Origin: Notolepis coatsorum
Lineage: Eukaryota; Chordata; Actinopteri; Aulopiformes; Paralepididae
DNA: 64,000 nt
Reading direction: 5' to 3'
Assembly: GCA_963971535.1 (NCBI GenBank)
Contig: OZ020593.1
Coordinates: 21,885,999-21,949,998, forward strand
Positions within the stretch are counted from its first letter, which is position 1. Each line of letters begins with the position of its first letter. Position numbers and translations under genes: made by a program. Below are positions 22,509 to 34,138 of this stretch, piece by piece. The notes below the pieces were generated by a model, which did not search any database, was not told where the DNA came from, and worked only from the letters and a program-made list of their open reading frames with translations.

Positions 22509-23240
22509 GGTTTAGATTAGATTAGATTAGATTAGATTAGATTAGATTAGATTCGTATTGTCATTATACAATGAACCATCCAACCAGAGTGAAAATGTAC
22601 CAGTAAAGTGCAACAGTAATATACAATGTACAGGTGATTAAGCTGGGTATAAGTGATATATATTAGTACTACTGAGTAATAGTGCTATTTAGGGGTGTAA
22701 CAATGCATAGTAAAGGTCGAATCGCATCGAATCGCATTGAATCGTGGTCAAATGAAGAGATTTCATGATGCATTGAATCGTTGCCTGAAGAATCGTAATC
22801 GAATCGAATCATTGTGGGGTCAAATATTTACACCCTTATTATTGACCTGTAGTCCATTCATGCTGAGTGAATCATCAGTTCCCCCCAGTCACATTTGTGT
22901 ATACATTTTTGGGGGGGAATTAACTGATCGAAAATGTATCGAATCGAATCGTGGTCAAATTAAGAGATTTCATGATGCATTGAATCATTGCCTGAAGAAT
23001 CGTAATCGAATCGAATCGTTGTGGGGTCAAATATTTACACCCCTAGTGCTATTCAGATGTATGTACAGAGTTGTAGTATTAATATGTACAGTGATGCAGG
23101 TCTAAAGACACTATGGTAGTAGTCATACAGGCCAGCAGCGTAACTAGTAAGAGTAGGTGTACAGACAGATGTGGATATATATAATATATATACTGTAAGA
23201 ATAAATATATGTATACGGTATACGGCCTTATATCTGTGTG
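22509..23240 (-). mobile_element. LINE 3' end with (TTAGA)n tail, split by a hAT element
   Basis: A reversed copy of the family at 6480-6852: (TTAGA)n, then TTGTCATTATACAATG, then CCAACCAGAGTG. It is interrupted at 22690-23045 and then resumes with CAGATGTATGTACAGAGTTG. The uninterrupted copy at about 55500-55560 confirms the join. Confidence 0.8.
22690..23045. mobile_element. hAT-type MITE with internal duplication
   Basis: The 356-bp element has TAGGGGTGTAA and TTACACCCCTA termini and an exact 8-bp duplication GTGCTATT (22682-22689 and 23046-23053). Two copies of a segment of about 105 bp, rich in GAATCG (about 22735-22835 and 22945-23045), make up most of it. Confidence 0.92.
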
Positions 23241-23269
23241 CTCCGAGGTTCTACTTCCGAACTAAATCT

Positions 23270-23640
23270 CTGATTGATTGATTGATTGATTGAATACTTT
23301 ATTTTGACACAATCGTAGGACAAAACATTTTAAAGACAAAAACAATAACATTGTCAACACGCTGGTCAAAAATGGGTAAAACACAATAAAGCCAAGGCTT
23401 GTTTCCATTGTGGTCCATTACATGGAACATAAAAAGGCACAAAAACACAAATGGACATGTACACTAGACAGGACACATCCTAACAATTAGTATAAAAACA
23501 CCTAATCTGACAACTCATACAGTCAACTAATGTTAAAAGAAAATCCGCAAACCCTTAAAAGCAACTCATGATAAAAGAAATAAGCCAAGTTATGATAAAA
23601 GAGATAAAAAAAACATATTAAGACCAATTTGAGTTGCTGC
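23270..23640 (-). mobile_element. Reversed LINE-like 3' end with (TGAT)n tail
   Basis: A (TGAT)n run at 23272-23291 followed by ACTTTATTTTGACACAATCG is the reversed tail arrangement of an L2-like element. No coding part is recognised upstream. Confidence 0.5.
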
Positions 23641-24570
23641 TGAGCCATGTTTTTAGGAAGTTTGTCTTCGAGTGAAGAAAATCCTTATCTGATGTGGGAC
23701 AATTTAACACAAACGGTTTCAAAGATATTAATGTTTCACATTCACACCGCCAACAAAGTAGCCTACTGGGTCTGTTGTCTCGAAATGGAAATTAGCTGTA
23801 ATTTCTGCACGTCTCCTTCCGTCTCCGACACTGGAGACTTGAGTATTTAACCACCACACCCCTCTGACACAAACTGTGGTTCTTTCTACCGCGTCGGAAT
23901 AAATACCGTCGGACAATCTAACAATAATTAACACATTTACAAGTCGTATTTGATTTTATTTAATTTTATTGATGGATTAAAAACACACAACAAGGATCCA
24001 AAGGATAACATGAGAAAGAGTAAAACCCTTATTTCCGTCATGGTCCCAGGGCTGTTAGGCCACAACAAAAACACGACAATAACACAAGTTTTGCAAATAA
24101 GGAAACAGATAGAGAACATTTCAAAGCACTCAAAAAATGCCAATATCTCTATTTCGACCTATTTGCGAATCGCGCCACGTTTTCGGCTTTTCTGAAGAAT
24201 CTTCTCTGCTGGCACAATCCGACCTATAGACCGTGCCGGGTCACATATTTTAGTAAACAAGCCATTCTAAATGGATATTAGTCTCCGGCGGACGGTACAC
24301 CGCCATTCATGGTGTGATCTATTGGTTTTTGCCTGCGTTTCACCCCCCGTGAGCTCGCGTTGTAATCCCAGCGTCGTCCGTCTGTATCGGGCCGAGCCCC
24401 GGGGGAGACCCCCCCCCCCCCCCACTTCACAGGGATCGATCTGCAGATCGCAGCAGTCTAAGACTGAAGACTCAGTGCTTCTCTCTGTCTCAGGTCACCG
24501 GGAACAACAACAGCAGCGTTCACTGGTCTCTACGACGTCCCAGAAGACAAGGACACGGCCTGTTGTTCCC
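23641..24570. other. No gene recognised
   Basis: Short frames only. It includes a poly-C tract (about 24408-24423). No similarity to map1b exon 2 was seen. Confidence 0.4.
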
Positions 24571-24572
24571 AC

Positions 24573-24815
24573 TAGTGATGTCACGATACCAACGTTTTGA
24601 CTTCTATACCGATATACCAGCCTGAGTATCAAGATGCAGGCTCTAAAACGATACCACGAAGAAGAAAAAAAACCTAAAACATCAGGCCATTATTATAAAA
24701 CATTATACCTTTAGGTAGAATCACGAACAGACAATGTGGTCAAAGGCTTCCAGTGTGTTCAGCCGAGGCTGTTGACCTGCCCGCACACACACACACGTGC
24801 ACGCACACACACGCA

Positions 24816-24861
<46 letters not shown>

Positions 24862-25044
24862 TCCCGCAAAACACACACACACACACGCACAGACACTGCT
24901 GCCGCAAACACACACACACACACACACTGCTCCGGTCATGCGTCCACTCAAAAGTACAGATACAAATATAAATGGATTGGACCGTTTTTTTAAAAGGCTG
25001 GGTATCGCGATACTTTTCTAGTATCGGTGTATCGCACAACCCTG
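24573..25044. mobile_element. hAT-type MITE containing (CA)n
   Basis: The termini TAGTGATGTCACGATAC and GTATCGGTGTATCGCACAAC followed by CCTG are imperfect inverted repeats. The flanks GTTCCCAC (24565-24572) and GTCCCCAC (25045-25052) form an 8-bp duplication with one mismatch. A compound (CA)n tract (24783-24928) has expanded inside it. Confidence 0.75.
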
Positions 25045-25052
25045 GTCCCCAC

Positions 25053-25680
25053 CTGCTCCGATACTGTCTTAGCTGCTCTAGAGTTAATGGGACGTAAACA
25101 TTGTTGTTCTCTCTCTGTAGATTCAGCTCTTTGGTCTGTTGGCCTACTTTACTTGTCTGAGGAGAAGAGGGAGAGAAATACAACAGTCCCTGCTGAGGCT
25201 TGATGTTGACGCTGATGATGAATGACTCTTCATCCCTCTGGGATCACAACAGAATATGAGATGAGAGACTATGGGGGGAAGGAAATTGATGGGGGGTGGG
25301 GTTTGAGGGGGGGGGGGGGGGGGGGTTGGCACGTGAGCTCTGGAGCTTGCTTGACCCTGACAATTAACTTGATCGATATAAAAAAAATCCTTACCCCACC
25401 GGCTACCCCCCCCCCCCCCTCCCTGCCTCCCCACCACCGCCTCTTTCTCAGAGGGAGGCGAGGTAATGTGAAACGCATCACCGAGCATTCTCCGTGTCTG
25501 ACTGAGCAGAAAGTACAAGATCACCCAGTGTATCCCTTCCTGCACTGACAGTGCCAGACGAAGGGAACCTCCATTTTAGCGGAGGCGCCAGGAATATATC
25601 AGAGGAGCGACAAAACACAGCTGTGCTTTTTGTATAAACTGGAAATAAAGGGAAACCTGAAAAGCAAGGATGACATGTTT
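25053..25680. other. No gene recognised; poly-G and poly-C tracts
   Basis: Contains a run of 16 or more G's near 25309 and a poly-C run near 25407. Open frames across them are low-complexity Gly or Pro runs. Confidence 0.4.
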
Positions 25681-25682
25681 TG

Positions 25683-26160
25683 CTTTTCAGGTGGGTATAA
25701 CCTGTCCTCTCTCACTCACTGCTCTCCTGTCTTTTCAGGTGGGTATAACCTGTCCTCCCTCACCGCTCTCCTGTCTTTTCAGGTGGGTATAACCTGTCCT
25801 CTCTCACTGCTCTCCTGTCTTTTCAGGTGGGTATAATAACATGTCCTCTCTCACTGCTCTCTTGTCTTTTCAGGTGGGTATAACCTGTCCTCCCTCACTG
25901 CTCTCTTGTCTTTTCAGGTGGGTATAACCTGTCCTCCCTCACCGCTCTCCTGTCTTTTCAGGTGGGTATAACATGTCCTCTCTCACTGCTCTCCTGTCTT
26001 TTCAGGTGGGTATAACCTGTCCTCTCTCACTGCTCTCCTGTCTTTTCAGGTGGGTATAACCTGTCCTCTCTCACTGCTCTCTTGTCTTTTCAGGTGGGTA
26101 TAACCTGTCCTCTCTCTCTCACTGCTCTCTTGTCTTCTCAGGTGGGTATAACATGTCTTC
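25683..26160 (+). repeat. 44-bp minisatellite, about 11 copies, splice-site-like units
   Basis: Each unit reads CTCTCCTGTCTTTTCAG followed directly by GTGGGTATAACCTGTCC. On the plus strand this is a pyrimidine tract plus CAG joined to GTGGGT. Units vary at CTCCTG/CTCTTG and ACCTG/ACATG. The map1b transcript runs on the other strand. Confidence 0.95.
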
Positions 26161-26633
26161 TCTCAGTGTCTCCCTACCTTTCCACTGTATTTCTGCCAGT
26201 GTTTATTGTTTTATAGGATCTCCATTAGCTGCGTAGTTGTTAATGACAGCTAGTCTTCCCATGGTCCTCAAAGGGATGCACCACACATGTGAACAGTAAC
26301 AATGCAATTAAACTGACGTCAAATCGGAGTAAAGAAAAGCTGAATCCGCTTCAAGAATACGCGCTAGATTAGGTATAAGAATTACAACGAGACATTCATT
26401 AACAAATAAAAAATACAATTGGGCTTTTAACCCTCTAAAGCCGGGCTCAACATTAAACATGTTTTGCAAAACATTAAATATCTTTGGATCCATTTGTGAT
26501 AAAGACTCGCTTTATTGTAACGGAATAGGGAGATTGTTGCCCGTGCACTGCCTTGCCCACTGGCAGTGCGCGGAAGTAAAGCATAGAATCTTGAAATATC
26601 TAGTTTAGTTGTTTTGTCTGGACTGCATCTAAT
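26161..26633. other. No gene recognised
   Basis: Single-copy-looking sequence between the 44-bp minisatellite and the 2-kb hAT element. No coding similarity was seen. Confidence 0.4.
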
Positions 26634-26682
26634 CCTGTATCCAGGGCCGCCTCAGGGGGTGTGCGAGCAGTGCGGTCGCACA

Positions 26683-26805
26683 GGGCCTCGCGGGAAGGGG
26701 GGCCTCGCAAAAAAAGAAAAAAAAAAAAAAATTTATTAATTTTTTTTATTGTTAGTTTTTATTTTTTTTATTTTTTTTTGCGAGGCCCCCCTTCCCGCGA
26801 GGCCC
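26683..26805. repeat. Perfect inverted repeat inside the hAT element
   Basis: GGGCCTCGCGGGAAGGGGGG plus CCTCGCAAAAAAA is mirrored exactly at the right as its reverse complement. The arms are about 32 bp and are separated by about 55 bp of A/T. It should form a strong hairpin. Confidence 0.9.
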
Positions 26806-27146
26806 TTTTTCATCACAGACCTAAAATCTAGTTTTGCTTATATGCTTATATATTTCACATTAGACACGTTTGTAGAATGTGTCTGACTTGTTCCTGGGTC
26901 TGCAGTCCTGCAGCTGCAGACATACTCACTTTTGGAGCTCAGCCTCTGGGGTTCTGCAGCAGCATTGGTTTCAACGAAGGGAGTGGTTTTACTTACATCA
27001 TGTGTAGACAGTGTAGTACGCCGGCAGCGTGAGTCGGCTGCGTTTGACATTTTCGCGCGTGCAGCTTTTGACTATGCTTAGTTATGCCCAATAGCCAAGA
27101 CGAAGAAAGAGGTCGGTCATTATCAGTCGGTCGGTCACCAACCAAG

Positions 27147-27794
27147 GAACGTTGACGAAAGGCCTCTCGCTAGCGGGACAAATGGCCGGAGCCTTTCATG
27201 GTATAGCCATGTCGGCTAGTAGCTAGCTTAGCTAAATGCTAACTAGCGTTAGCTAACCTAGCGAGGCGAGGCGAGTGGATGTCTTTTCAAAAGAAGGAGA
27301 AGGAGACGTTGATACTGCGTTATGGTGAGTCAACTTATGATTATATACCCGCCGTGGACCTGAGTCACCTGACCCTATCTCTCTTTCTCTCTCTGGAGCT
27401 AAACTGGCCGACTAGCTAATAGTACTACTAGTAGCTAACGGTGTGTGCCTGGTGTCAGCACCTGGCTGTATGTAGCCGCATAGCTTGCTTCTGTGTTAGC
27501 TAATGGTTAGCGATAGCCTGGTTGAGCTAACTGTTAGCCAGTTAGCTGTTTAGCTTCGACGTTAACTGCCGGCTGCGCTCGGCTGGGAAAGTTCGTTTGA
27601 TGCTATCAGTTAGCCTTGAGTTAGCTGTTAGCTTGTGCTACGACCATTGACATTAGCCGTGAGAATAGCAGGGGGTTCTGGCACTCTGACTACGACATCA
27701 TCTTTGACAGAAGATGTAGTCGGGCCTGCACCATGACAAGGCTCTGGCCATAGCTTCTTTTTGTCCCGCCAGCGAGAGGCCTTTCGTCAACGTG
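27147..27794. repeat. Inverted repeat with arms of about 32 bp inside the hAT element
   Basis: ACGTTGACGAAAGGCCTCTC with its continuation GCTAGCGGGACA (27149-27180) is repeated in inverse orientation at about 27763-27794 with one mismatch. Weaker similarity continues inward. It may be a nested element or an internal foldback. Confidence 0.8.
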
Positions 27795-28510
27795 GAGACC
27801 TTGCGGCCTTTCGCCCTGCGTTCATCGTGCAGGTAACTTGGATTAATGAAAATGTCATGATGACATTACCCCACTCTTCCTTCCTTCCCCTCCCGAATGT
27901 TTTGTTAATAACGATGTTTTTTTCCAGGCAAAACATATGCTACTTCACAACATTTGGAGATACGACATGTGCTGTGTGTGAATGGTCGTTGTGTAGCTTG
28001 GGTAGCGTTGGGCCGTTGGCCAAAGCTGTGTGTCACGTGGCCTGGTGTCACAGTACCTGGCTAGCCTATTTAGCTGATGTCGGCCATTGGCTCCTTGCTG
28101 CTTTGGTTTCTCTGTTGACCCTCTTCTTGTTGATCTTTGTCCTTTTGAATCTCTCATACATGCTATAGTCTCTCTCTAACACACACACACACATGACAAA
28201 CACACATGTTCTCTCTCTCTCTCTCTCTCTCTTTCTAACACACACAGTCTGCCTATGGCGGCCTTTCTCGATGGCTAGGCTGTGCTCAAGGATCTTCAGT
28301 CACAGTGCTCAGGTATTCTGCCACTGTGTACTCTCTGTTTAGGGCCAAATAGCATTCAATTTCTTTCCAATGTGTCTCTCTCTCTCTCTCTCTCTGTACA
28401 CTGTATATTGACTGTAGAACGGGAGCTCTCTCTCGCTCTCTCTTTTGCTATATGTTGACTGTATCATGCCCCGCCTCGGGCAGCGCTATTATTTAAGAAT
28501 ATGTTGACTG

Positions 28511-28546
<36 letters not shown>

Positions 28547-28649
28547 TATATAATATAATTTTTTACCTTGGGGGGGGGGGGGGGGGGGGGGCCTCGCGTT
28601 AAATCTCGCACAGGGCCTCGCATTTCTCCCAGGCGGCCCTGCCTGTATC

Positions 28650-28917
28650 TATCTATTTATCATATATCTATGTCTGTCACTATAGCCAATGGAAATGCTA
28701 GAAATGGTCACGTGGACTGGGAGAACCAATGGAAAATTCCTGTCGGTTCTCAATAGTCAAGTCCACTCCACAGAACGGGCCGTCAGACGCTGGTTGTGCG
28801 TAATGTAGGATATAGACCGATAGAGAGAGGCGCTTGTCTCTTGTTTTTGCTTCTGGCCCACCATATAATGGCTTGGAAAACATTTGGCCTGAGGCCAAAC
28901 TTAATTGCCGACCCCTG
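28650..28917. mobile_element. Right-end fragment of another hAT element
   Basis: The segment ends TTAATTGCCGACCCCTG, the inverse of the common hAT terminus CAGGGGTCGGCAA. No matching left end or target duplication was found, so it is truncated. Confidence 0.5.
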
Positions 28918-29955
28918 CTCTACATTCTGACAGCCGTCACTGATACAGAGTGTCTGGTCAGTAACATGGGTCTCCCAGTCCCTCCACTCTGCAGTAAACA
29001 GCCATCACTGATACAGAGTGTCTGGTCAGTAACATGGGTCGTCCAGTCCCTCCACTCTGCAGTAAACAGCCATCACTGGTATAGAATGTCTGGTCAGTAA
29101 CATGGGTCTCCCAGTCCCTCCACTCTGCAGTAAACAGCCATCACTGATACAGAGTGTCTGGTCAGTAACATGGGTCTCCCAGTCCCTCCACTCTGCAGTA
29201 GACAGCCATCACTGATACAGAGTGTCTGGTCAGTAACATGGGTCGACCAGTCCCTCCACTCTGCAGTAAACAGCCATCACTGGTATAGATCTGTCTGGTC
29301 AGTAACATGGGTCTCCCAGTCCCTCCACTCTGCAGTAAACAGCCATCACTGGTATAGATCTGTCTGGTCAGTAACATGGGTCTCCCAGTCCCTCCACTCT
29401 GCAGTAAACAGCCATCACTGGTATAGAGTGTCTGGTCAGTAACATGGGTCGACCAGTCCCTCCACTCTGCAGTAAACAGCCATCACTGGTATAGATCTGT
29501 CTGGTCAGTAACATGGGTCTCCCAGTCCCTCCACTCTGCAGTAAACAGCCATCACTGATACAGAGTGTCTGGTCAGTAACATGGGTCTCCCAGTCCCTCC
29601 ACTCTGCAGTAAACAGCCATCACTGGTATAGAGTGTCTGGTCAGTAACATAGGTCTCCCAGTCCCTCTGCTCTGCAGTAAACAGCCATCACTGGTATAGA
29701 GTGCCTGGTCAGTAACATGGGTCGCCCAGTCCCTCCACTCTGCAGTAAACAGCCATCACTGATGCAGAGTGTCTGGTCAGTAACATGGGTCTACCAGCCC
29801 CTCCACTCTGCAGTAAACAGCCATCACTGATACAGAGTGTCTGGTCAGTAACATGGGTCGTCCAGTCCCTCCACTCTGCAGTAAACAGCCATCACTGATA
29901 CAGAGTGTCTGGTCAGTAACATGGGTCGTCCAGTCCCTCCACTCTGCAGTAAACA
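28917..29955. repeat. 68-bp minisatellite, about 15 copies
   Basis: The unit is CAGCCATCACTGATACAGAG, then TGTCTGGTCAGTAACATGGG, then TCTCCCAGTCCCTCCACTCT, then GCAGTAAA. Variants (TATAGATCTG or ACAGAGTG; GTCGTCC, GTCTCCC or GTCGACC) alternate along the array. The outer flanks form an inverted repeat (28922-28946 against about 30005-30035). Confidence 0.97.
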
Positions 29956-30099
29956 CAAAATACATCTGGTATCCCTTCCCACTTTATCCAATCAGGAGAG
30001 CATATACCAGTGATGGCTGTCAGAATGTAAAGCTATTTAACACTTGTTTTTAACAGAGAACACCACCTACAGCACCTTTGAATATGGCTCCGTAGCAAA

Positions 30100-30330
30100 C
30101 TGTGGATTTTAACCCTTTCACTACCACACTACCGAATGGTTAACCCTTTCACTGCGACAACACAGAAGGTTAACCCTTTTCACTGCCACACGACAAAGTG
30201 TTAACCCTTTCACTACCACACTACAGAAGGTTGACCCTTTCTTTCACTACCACACTACAGGCGATTACCGTCTGTAGTGTGGTAGTGAAAGGGTTAACCT
30301 TCTGTAGTGTGGTAGTGAAGGGGTTAAATG
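30100..30330. repeat. Long hairpin built from a 35-bp direct repeat
   Basis: Direct copies of TTAACCCTTTCACTACCACA followed by CTACAGAAGG lead into an inverted copy. The arms are about 30199-30260 and 30268-30326, with a loop of about 10 bases. The right arm is almost perfect. Confidence 0.9.
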
Positions 30331-31080
30331 ACGAGTCCTTGGCGGAGGAGGTACTTGGTTGCCTCTCAGCACCTTGGCTGGTGATGTGAATGTGACCTTT
30401 TCAATAATCTAATTGATCGGCTCGGATTCCCAGAGGAAGACACCTTTCTGAAGAACGAGAGGAGGCATGATATACAAGCAGCCTGGCTTCAACCATGACA
30501 GTCGTGTGCATCAGAATCACTGTTCTGTTTGACTGAGCGTTGAACAACTATAGCCTGGCAGCTCTGCTTGGTGCAAACTGAGGTTTGTTCAGTTCTCTTT
30601 GACGTCGAGTGATCGAGGACAATGCGATTGGACAATATTCTTTTTTTGTATTTTATTTTTTTATTATTTTTTAAACAGACATATAAACAAACATGACAAC
30701 ACACGATAAGATATACAAGCATTAATTCACAGTGCATATCCAATGAAATTACCATTTAGTCAAATGTCTTATACAGGATATACCCCTAATACCTGTTATC
30801 TAAAAACCTACACACATATGCTCCAGCTCGTACCCCCCCCCCCCTCCCGGACACCCCATTGGATAATCCAACCATTATAACTTGTTCCTAACCAGACACT
30901 ACCATTATATGCTAGCTTTTATTCTCTCCACCACTTCTAACCACAATGTCATTTTGGATTCATTGAGACCCAAAATTCTTGCTGTAGATATTTCTTGATA
31001 AATCACATCGAGATATGTAAGAGACCAGACCTTCCGGCACATTTTTTCCGGTTGGACAATATTCTACGTCTCACCAAATA
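30331..31080. other. No gene recognised
   Basis: Unremarkable sequence with T-rich (about 30640-30675) and C-rich (about 30833-30847) tracts. No exon was found. Confidence 0.4.
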
Positions 31081-31099
31081 AGTGACAACCTGATTCAAA

Positions 31100-31976
<877 letters not shown>

Positions 31977-31979
31977 CAG

Positions 31980-32510
31980 TATATGTGGCATATTTCCTTG
32001 CCATAGCAATTATACCTTTTCCCATTTTGACCATCATAGCATCAGTATGAGCTGACCAAGACACGGGGAATCCAGAGTAATTAGCTCCACCAAAGTGGTT
32101 ATGTAATCGGCCCTGTCTGTAAGTTTCTATATACAATTTAAGTAAGTCAGTCTGTATTAAGTAAGTCATGTCTCAAAAGGTAACGGCCGGATTGCCATGA
32201 AATTCGCTGTGCACATTCACGACTCAAAAAGGAACAAACCTATTGACTTTGGTGACCCCACGACCCTTACTCCCAAACTGAGAACAAGACTGATCTGGAA
32301 GAGTAATAGCCGGATTGCTATCAGATTCAACGTCGCTTGACTCCGTCTCACCTCTCTGACACCATGACCGTCACGGCTGGCTCCACCAGCAGCAGGGAGG
32401 ACAGCAGCAGCAGCGAGCGTGCTTAACACACCCTGACGTGGCCTCCCTGGCACTGCTGTCAACCCAGCTGACTTCCAGTATAGTCACTTTAGTCAGTCAC
32501 CTGCTATACA
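31980..32510. other. No gene recognised
   Basis: Contains paired similar phrases (CGGATTGCCATGAAATTCGC near 32189, CGGATTGCTATCAGATTCA near 32311) that suggest an old internal duplication. No coding evidence. Confidence 0.4.
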
Positions 32511-32514
32511 TCAC

Positions 32515-32872
32515 AGTGCCAAGTGGAAAACAGTACTGGTGTCTCCGAGCCCGAACCACAAGGCTCAGAAATAGCTTTTTTCACAGGGCATGTTACAATG
32601 ATAAACCCATTCATACACTAGCACTTTATAATTGTACTTGAATGCACTTACCTAAGATAAGATAAGATAAGATATTCCTTTATTGATCCCCTTGGGGAAA
32701 TTCGGGCGTCATATCAGCATTGGGATGGGGAGGTACAGGTATGGGCAGGGTAATAATAAAAAGACATAAATGTGCTGTCGCATTAATTTAATTTAATTTA
32801 ATTTAATTTAATTTAATTTAATTTAATTTAATTTAATTTAATTTAATTTAATTTAATTTAATTTAATTTAAC
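32515..32872. mobile_element. LINE C-terminal fragment and a reversed LINE 3' end with (TTTAA)n
   Basis: 32520-32608 encodes SGKQYWCLRARTTRLRNSFF, the C-terminal signature of a fish LINE. At 32653-32760 lies (GATAA)n followed by TTCCTTTATTGATCCCCTTG, a reversed LINE 3' end, also present in part after 45275. A (TTTAA)n array of about 88 bp follows (32784-32871). Confidence 0.7.
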
Positions 32873-33087
32873 TTTTCAGAGTACAGCATGCACACAACCT
32901 CTAATCCCTAATTGATATTGTGATATTGTGCAGGATAGTGTGGTATGAGTTAGATCAACAATCAAGCTGACATCCAACTGTTCAATGTGGGCACAGCCAC
33001 TAATGACAATCAGCGTGGCAGAGACTGGACTCGTATGTGAAGCGTTAACGACGTCGATATCTAAAAGATCTTCATCTCAACTGTCTG

Positions 33088-33207
33088 AAAATGGCCAATA
33101 GCTTCAGTCACATCCCTTCACGAACACCTGATCCCTGATTGTTATTGATCACAGCCTGCCCTGTTGTCCTCGAACACACCGTATAGGAAGGGAGGGAATG
33201 GATTGAT

Positions 33208-33296
<89 letters not shown>

Positions 33297-33451
33297 AAGG
33301 GGTAGACTGACTGACATCTAAATATCTTATCAAAATGGCCAATAGCTTCACTCACATCCCTTCACGAACACCTGATCCATGATTGTTATTGATCATAGCC
33401 TGCCCTGTTGTCCTCGAACACACCGTATAGGAAGGGATGGGATGGATTGAT

Positions 33452-33529
<78 letters not shown>

Positions 33530-33530
33530 A
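33088..33530. repeat. Tandem duplication of about 245 bp, each copy with a (GA)n tract
   Basis: 33088-33292 and 33333-33521 share AAAATGGCCAATAGCTTCA, CACGAACACCTGATCC and GAACACACCGTATAGGAAGG in the same order and end in (GA)n of about 82 and 65 bp. There are few differences between copies, so the duplication is recent. Confidence 0.93.
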
Positions 33531-33576
33531 TTCTCCAGTTGCTCTTTTGACTGATCAGCTGTCTGCAGTGAGGACG

Positions 33577-33601
33577 GGGGGGGGGGGGGGGGGGGGGGGG
33601 G
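33577..33601. repeat. Poly-G tract
   Basis: About 25 consecutive G's followed by a CTT-rich tract (33660-33720). Tracts of this kind are common sequencing and assembly trouble spots, and an N gap follows at 33801. Confidence 0.9.
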
Positions 33602-33667
33602 CGAGGAAATCCATTCAAAGTCTACACAGTATCATGTGACCATCTGTGACACCAGGGGTCTCCTCCT

Positions 33668-33698
<31 letters not shown>

Positions 33699-33800
33699 TT
33701 TCTTCTTCTTCTTCTCCTCTCTTCCATCCCTCCCTTTCCTCCTCCTCCTCCGTGGGTCCAACGCAGTAGGATGGAAGGCATATCATCTATCAAGCGGACG

Positions 33801-34000
33801 NNNNNNNNNNNNNNNNNNNNNNNNNNNNNNNNNNNNNNNNNNNNNNNNNNNNNNNNNNNNNNNNNNNNNNNNNNNNNNNNNNNNNNNNNNNNNNNNNNNN
33901 NNNNNNNNNNNNNNNNNNNNNNNNNNNNNNNNNNNNNNNNNNNNNNNNNNNNNNNNNNNNNNNNNNNNNNNNNNNNNNNNNNNNNNNNNNNNNNNNNNNN
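33801..34000. other. Assembly gap (200 N)
   Basis: Exactly 200 N's, a conventional fixed gap size, so the real length is unknown. It lies in map1b intron 1 or 2 and could hide exon 2. Confidence 0.99.
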
Positions 34001-34007
34001 TACTGTT

Positions 34008-34138
34008 TGGCCTTTATTCTTTTTACTTTGTACTGTATGAAGCACATTCCAGGGGGCTCATATACAGAACCAAGCATTTCACTGTAATGTATAATGTACC
34101 TTATATGTGACAAATAAACCAAAACTTGAAACTTGAAC
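34008..34138 (+). mobile_element. LINE 3' end with AAACTTG tail
   Basis: Ends TATATGTGACAAATAAACC and then AAAACTTGAAACTTGAAC, a typical fish LINE 3' terminus. A relative ends at about 42090 (AAGAAACTTGAAACTTGG). Confidence 0.65.

Larger units (their letters stand above)
26642..28641. mobile_element. 2.0-kb hAT element, degenerate interior
   Basis: Starts CAGGGCCGCCTCAGGG and ends CCCAGGCGGCCCTG (inverted termini), with an exact 8-bp duplication CCTGTATC (26634-26641 and 28642-28649). The interior has no long transposase frame. It carries a subterminal repeat, two nested inverted repeats, a GCTAA-rich stretch (about 27220-27640), several (CT)n tracts, and long poly-A (about 28515) and poly-G (about 28571) runs. 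Confidence 0.9.

Noticed and set aside
24531-24600. Minus-strand FWDVVETSE-like reading as map1b exon 2
   Set aside because: Only the WD pair resembles the expected GIRSWD motif, and the following residues do not fit.
25144-25260. Possible minus-strand exon (frame [20 protein letters not shown])
   Set aside because: No match to map1b exon 2 or any family I know, and no consistent splice borders. Probably chance.
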